DNA from: Rhodobacter sp.
Lineage (GTDB): Bacteria > Pseudomonadota > Alphaproteobacteria > Rhodobacterales > Rhodobacteraceae
NCBI GenBank assembly: GCA_030065095.1
Contig: JASJDP010000034.1
Location: 1 to 59,886 of the forward strand
Direction of reading: 5' to 3'
Length of the DNA stretch: 59,886 nt
In this document: one piece after another, positions 15,623-25,129 of the stretch
Layout of the letters: every line of letters starts with the position of its first letter
Position numbering within the stretch: position 1 is the first letter of the stretch
The notes under the pieces: generated by a model
The model's database searches: none
What the model was told of the DNA's origin: nothing
Seen by the model: the letters and a program-made list of their open reading frames with translations, nothing else
Position numbers and translations under genes: made by a program

Positions 15623-18391
15623 TCAGCGCTCCTGCTTTCTCAGGAAGACGGCCGAAATCACCGTGAAGACCGGCGCGTAGACCAGGAGCGAGAAGAGATC
15701 GCCCGAAAGCTCATCAAATCCGAGCCCCTTGGTGAAGGACCCCACGCTGAGATGCATGAAGTAACCGGTGGGCCAGAGCGATCCGATGACCTGGGCCGAT
15801 CCTTCCAGCGTCGAGATCGGCTGCATCATGCCCGAGAACTGCGTGGTGGGCACCATGCAGATGATGGCCGTCACGAACACCGCCGCGACCTGAGTGCGCG
15901 TGATGGCCGACATCAGAAGACCGAAGCCCGTGGCCGACGTGACGTAGAGCAAGGCCCCCAGAGCCAACGGCAGAACGGCCCCCTTGAGCGGGACCTGAAG
16001 CACGACAACGGTCAACACCGCCATCGCGGCGAAGTTCACGAAGCCGATCAGTACATAGGGCAGTTGTTTCCCGACAAGGAACTCAAGCCGCCGCGTCGGC
16101 GTGACGTGGAAATTCGTGATCGTGCCGATTTCCTTTTCGCGCACGACGCTGACCGCCATCAGGATTGCCGGAAAAAGCATCAACAGCGTGGCCGGGACCG
16201 AGGGTCCCACCGCATTGATGCTTTCAAAGCCCGGATTGTAGCGATAGCGGGTCTGGAAATCCACAAGCGCCATCGCGTCTGGGTCAACGCCGCCGTCCCG
16301 CAGGATCTGCCCGATCTGGGATTGATGTGCCGCGGTGACGTATCCTTCGATGGTCCCGGCCCGCTGGGTGTTCGCACCGTCGATCCAGGCAGAGACCTGT
16401 GGGCTGGCGCCGCGTTTGACATCGCGCCCAAAGCCAGGGGGGATCTCCAGCGCCAGCGTGATGTCATTGGTGACGAGCCAGTCTTCCAACTGATCCAGAC
16501 TGCGCGCCGCACCGGTTTCGACGAAGAACCGGGAGCCGGAAAGATTGCTCAGGTAACTTCGGCTCTCCGGCGTCTGATCCAGGTCGAGAGCGGCGAAGCG
16601 CAGGTCCTCCACGTCGTGTGAGATGCCAAAAGCGATCATCAGCAGCAGAAACATGCTGCCTAGGAAGGCAAAGGCCAGGCGTACCGGATCGCGCAGGACT
16701 TCGAGGAATTCACGGTAGCTCAGGGCAGCCGTGCGGCGCATGTCGAAAGGAAGAAAGGGGCGCCGGGGCGCATGGCTTTCCGGGGCCCATTCCGCCTTAT
16801 CAAGAAGCTGGTCGGCCTCGTCCTCGGCCCCGGGCTGCTCGCCGATGTCTTCTTCGATATATTGGATGAAGGCTGCTTCGAGATCGACTGCCCCCTTTTG
16901 GGAGACCAGCCGCTCGGGCGTGTCGGCCACAAGCACGCGCCCTTCATGCATCAGCGAGATCCTGTCGCAGCGCATCGCTTCGTTCATGAAGTGAGTCGAG
17001 ATGAAGATCGTCACCTGATCGCGGCGCGAAAGCTCGATCAGCAGCTCCCAGAACGTATCCCGTGCGACCGGATCGACGCCGGATGTCGGTTCGTCGAGGA
17101 TCAGCATCTCGGGTTCGTGGATGATCGCGACCGCAAGCGACAGCCGCTGCCGGATGCCCAGGGGCAGCGACGCGGCGCGCGTGTCGAGAAACTCGGTCAG
17201 CGAGAACCGTTCGGTGAGGTCTGTGACGCGCTGCCGTGTGCGTTCGGCAGGCAGATCGAAGAGGCGCGCATGCAGGACAAGGTTCTGTTCGACGGTCAGT
17301 TCGCCGTAGAGCGAGAAGGATTGTGACATGAACCCGACGCGCTCACGGGCCCTTAGACTGGTTGCATCGATCGGATTGCCAAAGACGAAAGCCTGCCCGT
17401 CGGACGCGGGCAGCAGTCCCGTCAGCATCTTCATCGTCGTCGTCTTGCCGCAGCCGTTCGAGCCCAGGAACCCAAAGATCTCGCCCACCCGGATCTCGAA
17501 ACTCACCCTGTCGACGGCAGTGAAATCGCCGAACCTGCGGGTGAGTTCGCGGGCGACGATGGCCGGCTCTTTGTCTTCGGTTTCAAGCGCCGGGAGCGAC
17601 AACTCGGCATGCGCGTGCTGCCTTTCCTTGGGCAAGAGGCGCACAAAGGCGTCCTCGATGCTCGTGGTTCCGGTCTGCTCTTTCAGCTGGTTCGGCGTCC
17701 CGGTGGCGAGGATTCGGCCGGAATCCATCGCGATGAGTTCGTCGAAGGCCTCGGCTTCGTCCATATAGGCGGTCGAGACGACGATGCACATGTCCGGGCG
17801 CCGCGTGCGGATCGCTGCAATCAGTTCCCACAGCTGCCGTCGCGATAGCGGATCGACACCGGTGGTCGGCTCATCGAGGATCATCAGATCGGGGTCATGG
17901 ATCAGTGCACAGCAAAGACCGAGTTTTTGCTTCATGCCGCCAGAAAGCTTACCCGCAGGACGGTCGAGAAACGGGTGAAGCCCGGTTGCCCGGGTCAACT
18001 GCGCGACCCGGGTCTGCAGTTCGTTGCGGCCCAACCCGAACATCCGACCGAAGAATTCAAGGTTCTCGCGAACGCTCAGCGCTTCATACAGGCTCTTGCC
18101 CAGACCCTGTGGCATATAGGCGATCCGGGGGCTGACCTGCGTACGATGGCGCGGGGACCGCATGTCGCCGCCCAGCACCTCCAACGCGCCCGTCTGCAAA
18201 CGGCGTGCGCCAGCGATCAGACCGAGGAGCGTCGATTTTCCGACCCCATCGGGCCCGACAAAACCAACCATCCCCCCGCTCTTGAGGTCGAGCGTGACAT
18301 CGTCCAGCGCGACGACCTTTTTGTATGCGTGGCTGACGCCGCGCACGCGGCCGACAACCGCCGTGCCATCTGTCGGGGCTTCAACTGTCAT
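15623..18391 (-). CDS. RbbA-like fused ABC protein (two ATPase domains plus permease)
   Basis: 922 residues. NBD1 has Walker A GPDGVGKST and signature LSGGMKQKLGL. NBD2 has Walker A GSNGCGKTT, Walker B EMLILDEPTSGVDP and a degenerate signature LPLGIRQRL, as I recall for E. coli RbbA. The last 370 residues are an ABC-2 permease similar to the next gene. Together with the HlyD-like protein upstream it would form an envelope export system; the substrate is unknown. The start is ATG 18391, overlapping the HlyD-like stop by 11 bases. The open frame continues 31 codons upstream but reads inside the previous gene. Confidence 0.92.
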   Translation of the reverse strand: MTVEAPTDGTAVVGRVRGVSHAYKKVVALDDVTLDLKSGGMVGFVGPDGVGKSTLLGLIAGARRLQTGALEVLGGDMRSPRHRTQVSPRIAYMPQGLGKSLYEALSVRENLEFFGRMFGLGRNELQTRVAQLTRATGLHPFLDRPAGKLSGGMKQKLGLCCALIHDPDLMILDEPTTGVDPLSRRQLWELIAAIRTRRPDMCIVVSTAYMDEAEAFDELIAMDSGRILATGTPNQLKEQTGTTSIEDAFVRLLPKERQHAHAELSLPALETEDKEPAIVARELTRRFGDFTAVDRVSFEIRVGEIFGFLGSNGCGKTTTMKMLTGLLPASDGQAFVFGNPIDATSLRARERVGFMSQSFSLYGELTVEQNLVLHARLFDLPAERTRQRVTDLTERFSLTEFLDTRAASLPLGIRQRLSLAVAIIHEPEMLILDEPTSGVDPVARDTFWELLIELSRRDQVTIFISTHFMNEAMRCDRISLMHEGRVLVADTPERLVSQKGAVDLEAAFIQYIEEDIGEQPGAEDEADQLLDKAEWAPESHAPRRPFLPFDMRRTAALSYREFLEVLRDPVRLAFAFLGSMFLLLMIAFGISHDVEDLRFAALDLDQTPESRSYLSNLSGSRFFVETGAARSLDQLEDWLVTNDITLALEIPPGFGRDVKRGASPQVSAWIDGANTQRAGTIEGYVTAAHQSQIGQILRDGGVDPDAMALVDFQTRYRYNPGFESINAVGPSVPATLLMLFPAILMAVSVVREKEIGTITNFHVTPTRRLEFLVGKQLPYVLIGFVNFAAMAVLTVVVLQVPLKGAVLPLALGALLYVTSATGFGLLMSAITRTQVAAVFVTAIICMVPTTQFSGMMQPISTLEGSAQVIGSLWPTGYFMHLSVGSFTKGLGFDELSGDLFSLLVYAPVFTVISAVFLRKQER

Positions 18392-19400
18392 TCGTGCCGG
18401 CAGAATCTTGGGGCAGCGCCTCCGGCGGCATGTCCGGCAGGAAAGTCGACCAGTCGGGGTCCGGGAAGCCGTCGAGATGGACATAGGCCACGCCGCGCAA
18501 ACCGGCCTTGACCCGCTCGATGTTGTGCAGAATCAGCTCTTGATCCGGACGGATTTTGATCCGGAACATCAGCTTGTCGCGCTCGGACTCGGTTTCGACC
18601 TGTTTCGGCGTGAATTGCGACTCCGGCGACACGTAGCTCACGCGCGCCGGGATGCCGAAATCCCAGATGTCGAGCTTCACCCGCGCCTCGCTGCCCACGT
18701 TCACCAGATGCGCCTGATGCGCCGGCAGGAAGATCTCCATATAAATATCTTCGTAGTTGACGATCGTGAGGATCTTGCCGCCAGTCCCAAGTACCTCGCC
18801 GGGTTCGGCCAACCGATAAAGCACGCGGCCGAAAACGGCAGACTTCAACTCTGCGTCGGCGATTTGTGTGTCGATCTCATCGGCCACCGCTTGCGCCGCG
18901 TTTACATTCCGCATTGCCGCCTTGAAATTGGCTTCGGCACTGGCAACGCCGGCTCGTGCGACATCGCGTTCGGTCGCCGTGATATCGTAGCTCTCGCGAC
19001 TGACGTTGTCGCGCGATAGCAGTTTTTCGGCCCGCCGGAGCGTGCTTTCGCTGAGTTCGAGTTGGTACCGCGCGACCGCGACTTGAGCCTGCGCAATTTC
19101 GACCTGGCTCTTCGCGCTTAGTACCTCGGCGCGTGCACGCATCAATTGGGCTTCGAGTTGCGCGACGTCCATCCGCGCAACGACGTCGCCGATCTCGACA
19201 AGGTCGCCTTCCTTTAAGATGATCTCGCTGACGCGGCCGGGTATCTTGGTCGAAACGTCGGCCTGGACGGCCTCTACCCGGCCATTCCCCGCAACGACGC
19301 CATCAGGGAACACCTGCTCTTGCGGCAAGGTCAGATAGTAATACGCAGCTCCAGCCACGAGCACGATCACAACGAAGAATGAGATGCGTAATCCTGACAC
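18381..19400 (-). CDS. HlyD/YhiI-family periplasmic adaptor
   Basis: 339 residues. An N-terminal anchor (LRISFFVVIVLVAGAAYYYL) is followed by a biotinyl-lipoyl-like half motif (VSTKIPGRVSEIILKEGD), a long coiled-coil hairpin (about 85-190) and the returning beta-barrel half (VFGRVLYRLAEPGEVLGTGG). It would bridge the inner-membrane ABC pair to an outer-membrane channel. The GTG start at 19400 is preferred because it has AGGGGG a few bases upstream. The frame is open for 24 more codons but those lack a good site. An FNR-like box lies 72 bases upstream. Confidence 0.9.
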   Translation of the reverse strand: MSGLRISFFVVIVLVAGAAYYYLTLPQEQVFPDGVVAGNGRVEAVQADVSTKIPGRVSEIILKEGDLVEIGDVVARMDVAQLEAQLMRARAEVLSAKSQVEIAQAQVAVARYQLELSESTLRRAEKLLSRDNVSRESYDITATERDVARAGVASAEANFKAAMRNVNAAQAVADEIDTQIADAELKSAVFGRVLYRLAEPGEVLGTGGKILTIVNYEDIYMEIFLPAHQAHLVNVGSEARVKLDIWDFGIPARVSYVSPESQFTPKQVETESERDKLMFRIKIRPDQELILHNIERVKAGLRGVAYVHLDGFPDPDWSTFLPDMPPEALPQDSAGTNDS

Positions 19401-19471
19401 GAAAACCCCCTTGGCATATGCAAACAGGTAAAACTCATCTCGCAGAGATACCGGGAACACCGTGCAGCGCA

Positions 19472-19485
19472 TTGATCTTCGTCAA
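19472..19485 (-). promoter_or_regulatory. FNR/Crp-type binding site upstream of hlyD-rbbA-yhhJ
   Basis: On the minus strand the site reads TTGAC-GAAG-ATCAA, one mismatch from the FNR/FnrL consensus TTGAT-N4-ATCAA. It is 72 bases before the GTG start of the adaptor gene, inside the roughly 295-bp gap after pfkB. It suggests low-oxygen or nitric-oxide control of the export operon; the regulator itself is not in the window. Confidence 0.6.
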
Positions 19486-19695
19486 AAGTCGCACCGAGAT
19501 TGCTCGGGTCGGCCCGGACGACGGAATTGGTAGAGAAGTCACCCCCGTGCTCTCCGGCCAAGGCGCAGGTCTCGCGGTCTTCGCCGCTCACGGGTCTTGC
19601 AGGCAGAACGCCCGACCTCTTGGGTCATGGCGTCATCTGTCGCAGTTTCAGAGGCGTCGGCCTGCATCCCCATGGGGAAGCAGGCCGAGTTCACC

Positions 19696-20646
19696 TTAGA
19701 CCCGCTCCAGCGAGGACCCCGTCAGTTGCCGCTCCGTGATCTCCGGATCGCACAGCCGCGTGCCCTCGGTCGCGCAGGCCGCCGAAGCGGCCGCCACAGC
19801 CCGGCGCAGGCATTCCGGCTGCGGCTCTCCCAAGGCCTCGGCCAGCGTGTAGGCCCCCACGAAACTGTCGCCGGCGCCGACTTTGCTGACCACCTCGATC
19901 ACCGGAGCCACCGAATGCCAGCTTCCGCCGGCGTTCGACAGAACCGACCCGTCCGCCCCGCGCGCCACGATCACGTTCGCCGCGACCCCGCGGGCAACCA
20001 GCTCTTCGGCAAATTCCCCGGTGTCCCGGCGTTCCGGCAACGGCCGGCCGGCCAACTCCTCTGCCTCGGCCCGATCCATCCGCAGTGTGTCGATCGCAAC
20101 ATGCGGCTCCTGCACCAGATTGATCAGCGCGGGCCCCGACGTGTCCACGATCAGCCGCGCGCCGCGATCCTTCACGTGCTCTGCCAGGATCGACGGGAAC
20201 TCTTTCGCAACGCCCGGCGGCTGGCTGCCTGACAGGACCACCAGGGTGCCGTCCCCCGCCGCCTGATCGATCGAGCGCAGACCCCGCGCGACGTCTTCCT
20301 CCGACCAGCTCGGACCCGGCATCACAAAGCGGTACTGCTCGGTCGTGGACTGGTCGGTGATCGAGAAACTCTGCCGCGTCTCGCCGGGGCCCTGGAACGC
20401 AACCGTCGGCACTCCTTCCAGCGCCAGCAGCTGCAGCAGATGCGCCCCTGTTCCGCCGCCGATCGCGATCAATGCCGTGGCCTGTCCGCCCAACAGCCGG
20501 ATCGCGCGGGCCACGTTGATCCCGCCACCGCCGGGATCCACATGCGGCTCGGTGCAGCGCAGTTTCTGCTCGGGGAACACCTTCGCCGCCGAGGCAGCGA
20601 AATCGACCGTCGGGTTCAGGGTGATCGTCAGGATATCTGTTCTCAT
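19696..20646 (-). CDS. pfkB: PfkB-family 6-phosphofructokinase/hexose kinase
   Basis: 316 residues, ribokinase-like fold. It closely follows the E. coli PfkB pattern: EQKLRCTEPHVDPGGGGINV at the N-terminus, YRFVMPGPSW, VLSGSQPPGV, and the catalytic anion-hole motif VGAGDSFVGA. The GTRLCDPE C-terminal motif is also shared. The predicted reaction is ATP-dependent phosphorylation of a sugar phosphate, most likely fructose 6-phosphate; tagatose 6-phosphate or fructose 1-phosphate cannot be excluded. It overlaps the preceding membrane-protein gene (ATGA), so the two are translationally coupled. Confidence 0.88.
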   Translation of the reverse strand: MRTDILTITLNPTVDFAASAAKVFPEQKLRCTEPHVDPGGGGINVARAIRLLGGQATALIAIGGGTGAHLLQLLALEGVPTVAFQGPGETRQSFSITDQSTTEQYRFVMPGPSWSEEDVARGLRSIDQAAGDGTLVVLSGSQPPGVAKEFPSILAEHVKDRGARLIVDTSGPALINLVQEPHVAIDTLRMDRAEAEELAGRPLPERRDTGEFAEELVARGVAANVIVARGADGSVLSNAGGSWHSVAPVIEVVSKVGAGDSFVGAYTLAEALGEPQPECLRRAVAAASAACATEGTRLCDPEITERQLTGSSLERV

Positions 20647-21290
20647 GAGGCCGCCTCGGGTTGCGTCCGCCGGTCCGTCAGCCGGGTGATCCCGACAAGC
20701 ATGCAGCCAACGGCAAGAAAGAATGCGCCCAGGCCCAGGATATAGGCCGCGACGCCCAGAGCACCGGACTTCTCCGGATCAAGGAAGAAATAGGGAAACG
20801 TGCCGTCAGACAACCCGCGCAACAAGGCATAGAGCGCATAGGCCAGCGGATAGAACGTCCAGACCACGGGGGCCAAAAACGTCAGGCCCGCCTTCGGTGC
20901 CGCGGTCAGCCAAAGGGCGGCGGTGCCGAGCGGGACAACGCTGTGAAACAGGATGTTGGACCAGACTTCCAAGCCCTGTGGGTTATGTGTTGCGGCCAGA
21001 AGCGCGTGGTACACGACCCCCACCGCGATGATCCACACGGTTGTTCCCGCCGGCCAGCCGGCGCCCGGCCAGCGGCCGGTCATGGCCGCGTAGCCCAACA
21101 CGCCTGCAACGAGGGCGTTTGTCAGGATCGTGAAGTACCGCGCCATGGTCCACAGAACGGCTGCCGTGGTGGCCCCGGCGCCCATCTGGCGCCACTCTTC
21201 GATGAACTGCAGGGCGATCGCCGCAAGCGCCACCAATGCGATGGCGCCTGCACAGCAACGGACTGTCGGTGACACGTGAAACGGCGGCAT
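20643..21290 (-). CDS. Pr6Pr-family membrane protein
   Basis: 215 residues with about six hydrophobic helices. The conserved family features YFTILTNALVAGVL, a YHALLAATHNPQG loop with conserved His, LHS-like NILFHSVVPL and WTFYPLAYALYALLRG match Pr6Pr (FAR-17a/AIG1-like) membrane proteins of unknown function. The start at ATG 21290 has no strong ribosome binding site; a GTG five codons in is an alternative. The longer open frame continuing upstream is out-of-frame sequence of the next gene. The stop overlaps the pfkB start. Confidence 0.8.
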   Translation of the reverse strand: MPPFHVSPTVRCCAGAIALVALAAIALQFIEEWRQMGAGATTAAVLWTMARYFTILTNALVAGVLGYAAMTGRWPGAGWPAGTTVWIIAVGVVYHALLAATHNPQGLEVWSNILFHSVVPLGTAALWLTAAPKAGLTFLAPVVWTFYPLAYALYALLRGLSDGTFPYFFLDPEKSGALGVAAYILGLGAFFLAVGCMLVGITRLTDRRTQPEAAS

Positions 21291-21367
21291 GCGGCGACCA
21301 TTGCCGTCTGCGGCAGGGCCGTCAAGGGAGGCGGCAGGCGGGTCGGCCTGCCGCCCGGTTCCGAGTG

Positions 21368-22297
21368 TCAGATCGACAACTGATAGCTGACGGGCACGTA
21401 GCGGAAACCGTCGCCCGCGGTCTCGACATAGCCGATGCCGGGGAAGGGCATGTGATAGCCGATCATCGGCACCCGGTCCGAGGCGAGCATGCCCAGAACC
21501 TCGCGGCGGGTGGCCGCCGCGGCGTCCTTGTCCATGTCGAACTTCACCTCCCAGTCGGGATAGGCAAGCGACCAGACGTAGTGGTTGGTCATGTCGGCCG
21601 TCAGCAGAACCTGGCGGCCCCCGCTCTCCAGCATATAGACCATGTGTCCGGGAGTGTGGCCAAACGCGGCCATGCCGGTTATGCCGCCTGCGACGCTTCC
21701 TCCGTCGCCGATGAAACTGGTCTGCTCGGCCAAGGGGCGCATATTCATCTCGAAGCCGTCGTTCCCGCGGGATGCCCAGGCGTCGAATTCGGTCTCGCCG
21801 GTGACATAGCGGGCGTTCGGATAGGTCGGCGCGCCGTCGTTCATCAGGCCGCCGATATGGTCGCCATGCATATGGGTGATGACGACGACGTCGATGTCTT
21901 CCGGCGCGTAGCCGGCAGCGGCCAGCGCGGGCAGGGTGCCCGCGGCGCTGAGCCCAGTGTCGAACAGAACGGTTTCGGAACCGGTGTCGACCACGGTCGG
22001 CGTGAAGTAGAACCGCGTCTTGTCGGCGGGAATGAAGTTCATTTCGCTGGCCTCGGCAAACTCCTCGGCCGAGACGTTCATGCCGAAGATATTCTGCGGC
22101 CCTTCGACCACCCGCGTGCCGGCAAGCAGGGTGGAAACCTGGAAATCGCCGAGCGTGAACGTATTCTGGATGGCGTTCTGCGGCGCCTCGCTGTGACCGC
22201 CCGCCTTGGCGAGCGTTGGGGTGAGGCCGGCGGCAAGCGGAAGGCTTGCGCCCGCGGCGATCGCGGCACGGCGGGTGAATTGCGGGGTGTGGGTCAC
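21368..22297 (-). CDS. Tat-exported MBL-fold metallo-hydrolase
   Basis: 309 residues. The N-terminus has a twin-arginine signal (FTRRAAIAAGASLPLAAG) with an AKA cleavage region, so the folded enzyme is probably exported to the periplasm. The metal-binding motif is HMHGDH at about residue 140, with later ligands in FGHTPGHM and LTADMTNH and a C-terminal IGYHMPF. The family includes lactonases and other hydrolases, and the substrate cannot be told. It is the upstream neighbour of the Pr6Pr/pfkB pair on the same strand, 77 bases away. Confidence 0.88.
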   Translation of the reverse strand: MTHTPQFTRRAAIAAGASLPLAAGLTPTLAKAGGHSEAPQNAIQNTFTLGDFQVSTLLAGTRVVEGPQNIFGMNVSAEEFAEASEMNFIPADKTRFYFTPTVVDTGSETVLFDTGLSAAGTLPALAAAGYAPEDIDVVVITHMHGDHIGGLMNDGAPTYPNARYVTGETEFDAWASRGNDGFEMNMRPLAEQTSFIGDGGSVAGGITGMAAFGHTPGHMVYMLESGGRQVLLTADMTNHYVWSLAYPDWEVKFDMDKDAAAATRREVLGMLASDRVPMIGYHMPFPGIGYVETAGDGFRYVPVSYQLSI

Positions 22298-22440
22298 GGG
22301 AGCCTCCTCGATTGGACAGGTGGATATTAGGTAGGCCGCATCTCAAGCTAATCCATCGGACCCGGATGCAACTTCGCACATGGGATGTGCGTCGGCGAAG
22401 GTCGTCCTCGGCGCGGTCATCCTGAACCCGGGACCGGTGC

Positions 22441-22851
22441 CTACTCCCACCACTTGTCGATCGCGGCGATGTCGGCATCGGACCAGCCAAAGTGATGCGC
22501 CAGTTCGTGCACCAGAACATGCGCGACCAGGCGGCCCAGGGGCTCGTTCCCGCGGTCGGCCCATTCGTCGAGGATCGGCCGCCGGAACAGCCAGATCGTA
22601 TCCGGCTGCAGCGGCTGGTCGGCTGTGGATTTCTCGGTGAGGGGGATGCCGTCGTAAAGCCCGGTCAACTCGAACGGGTCGGCCATGTCCATGTTGCGCA
22701 GAATATGGTCGGGGGCAAAATCCTCGACACGGATTGCGACCTTGCGCGCAGCGCCGCGGAACGGTTGCGGCAGGGTGTCGAGCGCATCGTCGGCGAGCCG
22801 CTCGAACGCGGCAAGATCCGGGGCGGTCCAGTCGGCAGGTGTTCGGGTCAT
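22441..22851 (-). CDS. Zincin-like metallopeptidase family protein
   Basis: 136 residues. The C-terminal motif VLVHELAHHFGWSDADI (HExxH plus a downstream acidic residue) is typical of the small Zincin_1 family of minimal metallopeptidase-like proteins, and the domain covers almost the whole protein. Its cellular role is unknown. The start at ATG 22851 (MTRTPADW) follows the family N-terminus; the frame is open upstream but that part is low-quality sequence. It is divergent from the DUF1801 gene, 88 bases away. Confidence 0.85.
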   Translation of the reverse strand: MTRTPADWTAPDLAAFERLADDALDTLPQPFRGAARKVAIRVEDFAPDHILRNMDMADPFELTGLYDGIPLTEKSTADQPLQPDTIWLFRRPILDEWADRGNEPLGRLVAHVLVHELAHHFGWSDADIAAIDKWWE

Positions 22852-22939
22852 GAAAAGGATATGGCGCAGCCGGGCGCGGGGGGAAAGGGGTAGGCCGGTT
22901 CGGCGTGTTGCGGTAGGGTTTCGGTGGAGGCCGGTAAAA

Positions 22940-23368
22940 ATGGCGGAAAACAAAACCAAGCCCACAGGGGCGGATGTGCATGACTTTTTGAATGCAGTCG
23001 AGCCAGAGCGGCGGCGGATAGACGGGTTGCGCCTCGATGAGATCTTCCGCGATGTGACGGGGTGGGCCCCGGTGATGTGGGGGCCGTCGATTGTGGGATA
23101 CGGCCGCTATCACTATGTCTACAAGACGGGACGCGAAGGTGATTTCCTTGCGACCGGATTCAGCCCGCGCAAGGCGGCGCTGTCGATCTACATCATGCCG
23201 GGATACGCGAATTTCGGTGGCATCCTCGACCGGCTCGGCAAGCACAAATCCGGCAGATCCTGCCTATACGTCAATAAGCTGGCCGATATCGACGAAGATG
23301 TCCTGCGCGAACTGATCCGCGCTGGACTAAGGGACTTGGCCGGCTATTGGCCCGTCAAACCGGTCTGA
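22940..23368 (+). CDS. DUF1801 domain protein
   Basis: 142 residues covering one DUF1801 domain: DVHDFLNAVEPERRRIDGLRL at the N-terminus, then the core WAPVMWGPSIVGYGRYHYVY, FSPRKAALSIYIMPGY and SCLYVNKLADID. It has the YdhG-like fold and is cytosolic, with no known biochemical function. The start at ATG 22940 is where family similarity begins; an in-frame ATG at 22685 lies inside the opposite-strand metallopeptidase gene. Confidence 0.88.
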   Translation: MAENKTKPTGADVHDFLNAVEPERRRIDGLRLDEIFRDVTGWAPVMWGPSIVGYGRYHYVYKTGREGDFLATGFSPRKAALSIYIMPGYANFGGILDRLGKHKSGRSCLYVNKLADIDEDVLRELIRAGLRDLAGYWPVKPV

Positions 23369-23525
23369 CGCTGGCGCCAAGCCGGGTCGTTTGACCGGCG
23401 AAGATTTGTCTGTGCCGCCAATGTCCGGCCCGATGGCCGGGCCACCGAAGGCCACCGGCGCACCGGGGCTGGTGGACAAGGGCAAGGCGCTGTGACAGAG
23501 CATCGCCGCAAGGAGACCCAGCGCC

Positions 23526-24851
23526 ATGACCACCACCCGTTTCGCCCCGTCCCCCACAGGTTATCTGCATGTCGGCAACCTTCGTACGGCTCTGTTCAAC
23601 TGGATGATTGCGCGCAAGGCGGGAGGGACCTTCATTCTGCGGCTCGACGACACCGATCCGGAAAGGTCGAAACAGGAATACGCCGACGCGATCATGGAGG
23701 ACCTCGAATGGCTGGGGCTGACCTGGGATCGGGTTGAACGGCAGTCGGACCGGCTGGACCGCTATGCCGCCGCGGCCGACCGCCTGCGGGACGCAGGGCG
23801 GTTTTACGAGGCGTTCGAAACGCCCACGGAACTCGATCTGAAGCGTAAAAAGCAGCTGAATATGGGAAAGCCGCCGGTCTATGACCGGGCGGCGCTGGCG
23901 TTGTCCGAGGATGAGAAGACCGCGTTGCGCACCGAACGGGGGCAGGGGGTCTGGCGGTTCCTGCTGGATCATGCCCGGATCGAATGGCCGGACGGCATCC
24001 TTGGGAATGTGTCGATCGATGCCGCCAGCGTGTCAGACCCGGTGCTGATCCGTCAGGACGGGCAGGTGCTCTACACGCTGGCCTCTGTCGTGGACGACAC
24101 CGAGATGGCGGTGACGGATGTGGTGCGCGGATCGGATCATGTGACCAATACCGCCACGCAGATCCAGATCATCGAAGCCCTTGGCGGAGCTGCGCCGCGG
24201 TTTGCGCATCATTCGTTGCTGACCGGGCCGCAGGGCGAGGCGTTGTCGAAACGTCTGGGAACCCTGGCCTTGCGCGATCTGCGGGCCCGCGGGGTAGAGC
24301 CGATGGCCCTGCTCAGCCTCATGGCGCGGCTCGGGTCCTCGGATCCGGTGGACCTGCGCGGCTCGCTGGACGAGCTTGTGGACGGCTTCGAGCTGTCGCA
24401 TTTCGGTGCGGCGCCCACGAAATTCGACGAAGACGATCTGGTGCCGCTGACCGCGCGGCACCTGGCAGGGTTGCCCTTCGAAGCGGTGGCGCCGGATGTG
24501 GCGGCCCTGGGTGTCCCGGACGGACTGGCGCCACGGTTCTGGAATGTGGTGCGAGAGAACATCGCGGTTAAGGCCGACATGGCCGCGTGGTGGGCATTGT
24601 TCCGCGACGGCCCGTCCGAACCGATGGTGGCGGAAGAGGACAGAGGATTCGTGGCCGAGGCCTTCGCAATGCTGCCCGAGCCGCCTTACGACGAAACGAC
24701 CTGGGGGACGTGGACAGCGGCGGTCAAGGACGCCACAGGCCGCAAGGGGCGCGCGCTGTTCATGCCGCTGCGCCACGCAGTGACCGGGCGGCAGCGCGGA
24801 CCCGAGATGGCCGATGTAATGGCTTTGTTGCAGGTGAAGCCACAGCTCTAG
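23526..24851 (+). CDS. gltX: Glutamyl-tRNA synthetase
   Basis: Charges tRNA with glutamate. 441 residues with the class I motifs: FAPSPTGYLHVGNLRTALFN (HIGH-type HVGN), RLDDTDPERS, LYTLASVVDD and the KMSKS-type motif ALSKRLG. Anticodon-binding helices fill the C-terminus. AGGAG at 23511-23515 is ten bases from the ATG. Alphaproteobacteria often carry two gltX paralogues, one discriminating and one feeding the tRNA-Gln transamidation route; I cannot tell which this is. Confidence 0.95.
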   Translation: MTTTRFAPSPTGYLHVGNLRTALFNWMIARKAGGTFILRLDDTDPERSKQEYADAIMEDLEWLGLTWDRVERQSDRLDRYAAAADRLRDAGRFYEAFETPTELDLKRKKQLNMGKPPVYDRAALALSEDEKTALRTERGQGVWRFLLDHARIEWPDGILGNVSIDAASVSDPVLIRQDGQVLYTLASVVDDTEMAVTDVVRGSDHVTNTATQIQIIEALGGAAPRFAHHSLLTGPQGEALSKRLGTLALRDLRARGVEPMALLSLMARLGSSDPVDLRGSLDELVDGFELSHFGAAPTKFDEDDLVPLTARHLAGLPFEAVAPDVAALGVPDGLAPRFWNVVRENIAVKADMAAWWALFRDGPSEPMVAEEDRGFVAEAFAMLPEPPYDETTWGTWTAAVKDATGRKGRALFMPLRHAVTGRQRGPEMADVMALLQVKPQL

Positions 24852-25129
24852 ACCAGTGGGCCGCAACTCGGTTGCGCGCTGCCGCGCGGACTCTGAAAAC
24901 TGTCAGCCGGCGCATTTGTGTGAGTGGGGTGCCTTTGGCAGAGGCCCCGACCGCTTTGTAAGACGCTGTTCCAGAGCGCGTCCGCACCAGACGCCACGCT
25001 TTCGATCATGCAGCGAGCTTTCCGCGAGCGACGATCCAAGAGGCTTTGGCACGCTCGCGTTCCCCGCACCCTTGACAGGTGCACGACCTACGGGTCACGG
25101 GTGACGGGCGCAATCAGCGGGATGTCACT

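Noticed and set aside
14993-16621. Long plus-strand frame opposite the YhhJ and RbbA-like genes
   Set aside because: It is antisense to clearly recognisable ABC transporter genes and has no recognisable domain.
24852-25129. Possible extra copy of the palindromic repeat between gltX and the MATE gene
   Set aside because: It shares general GC-rich character but none of the diagnostic blocks (TGGCCTGGAG, CGCCATCGCCGACCC).
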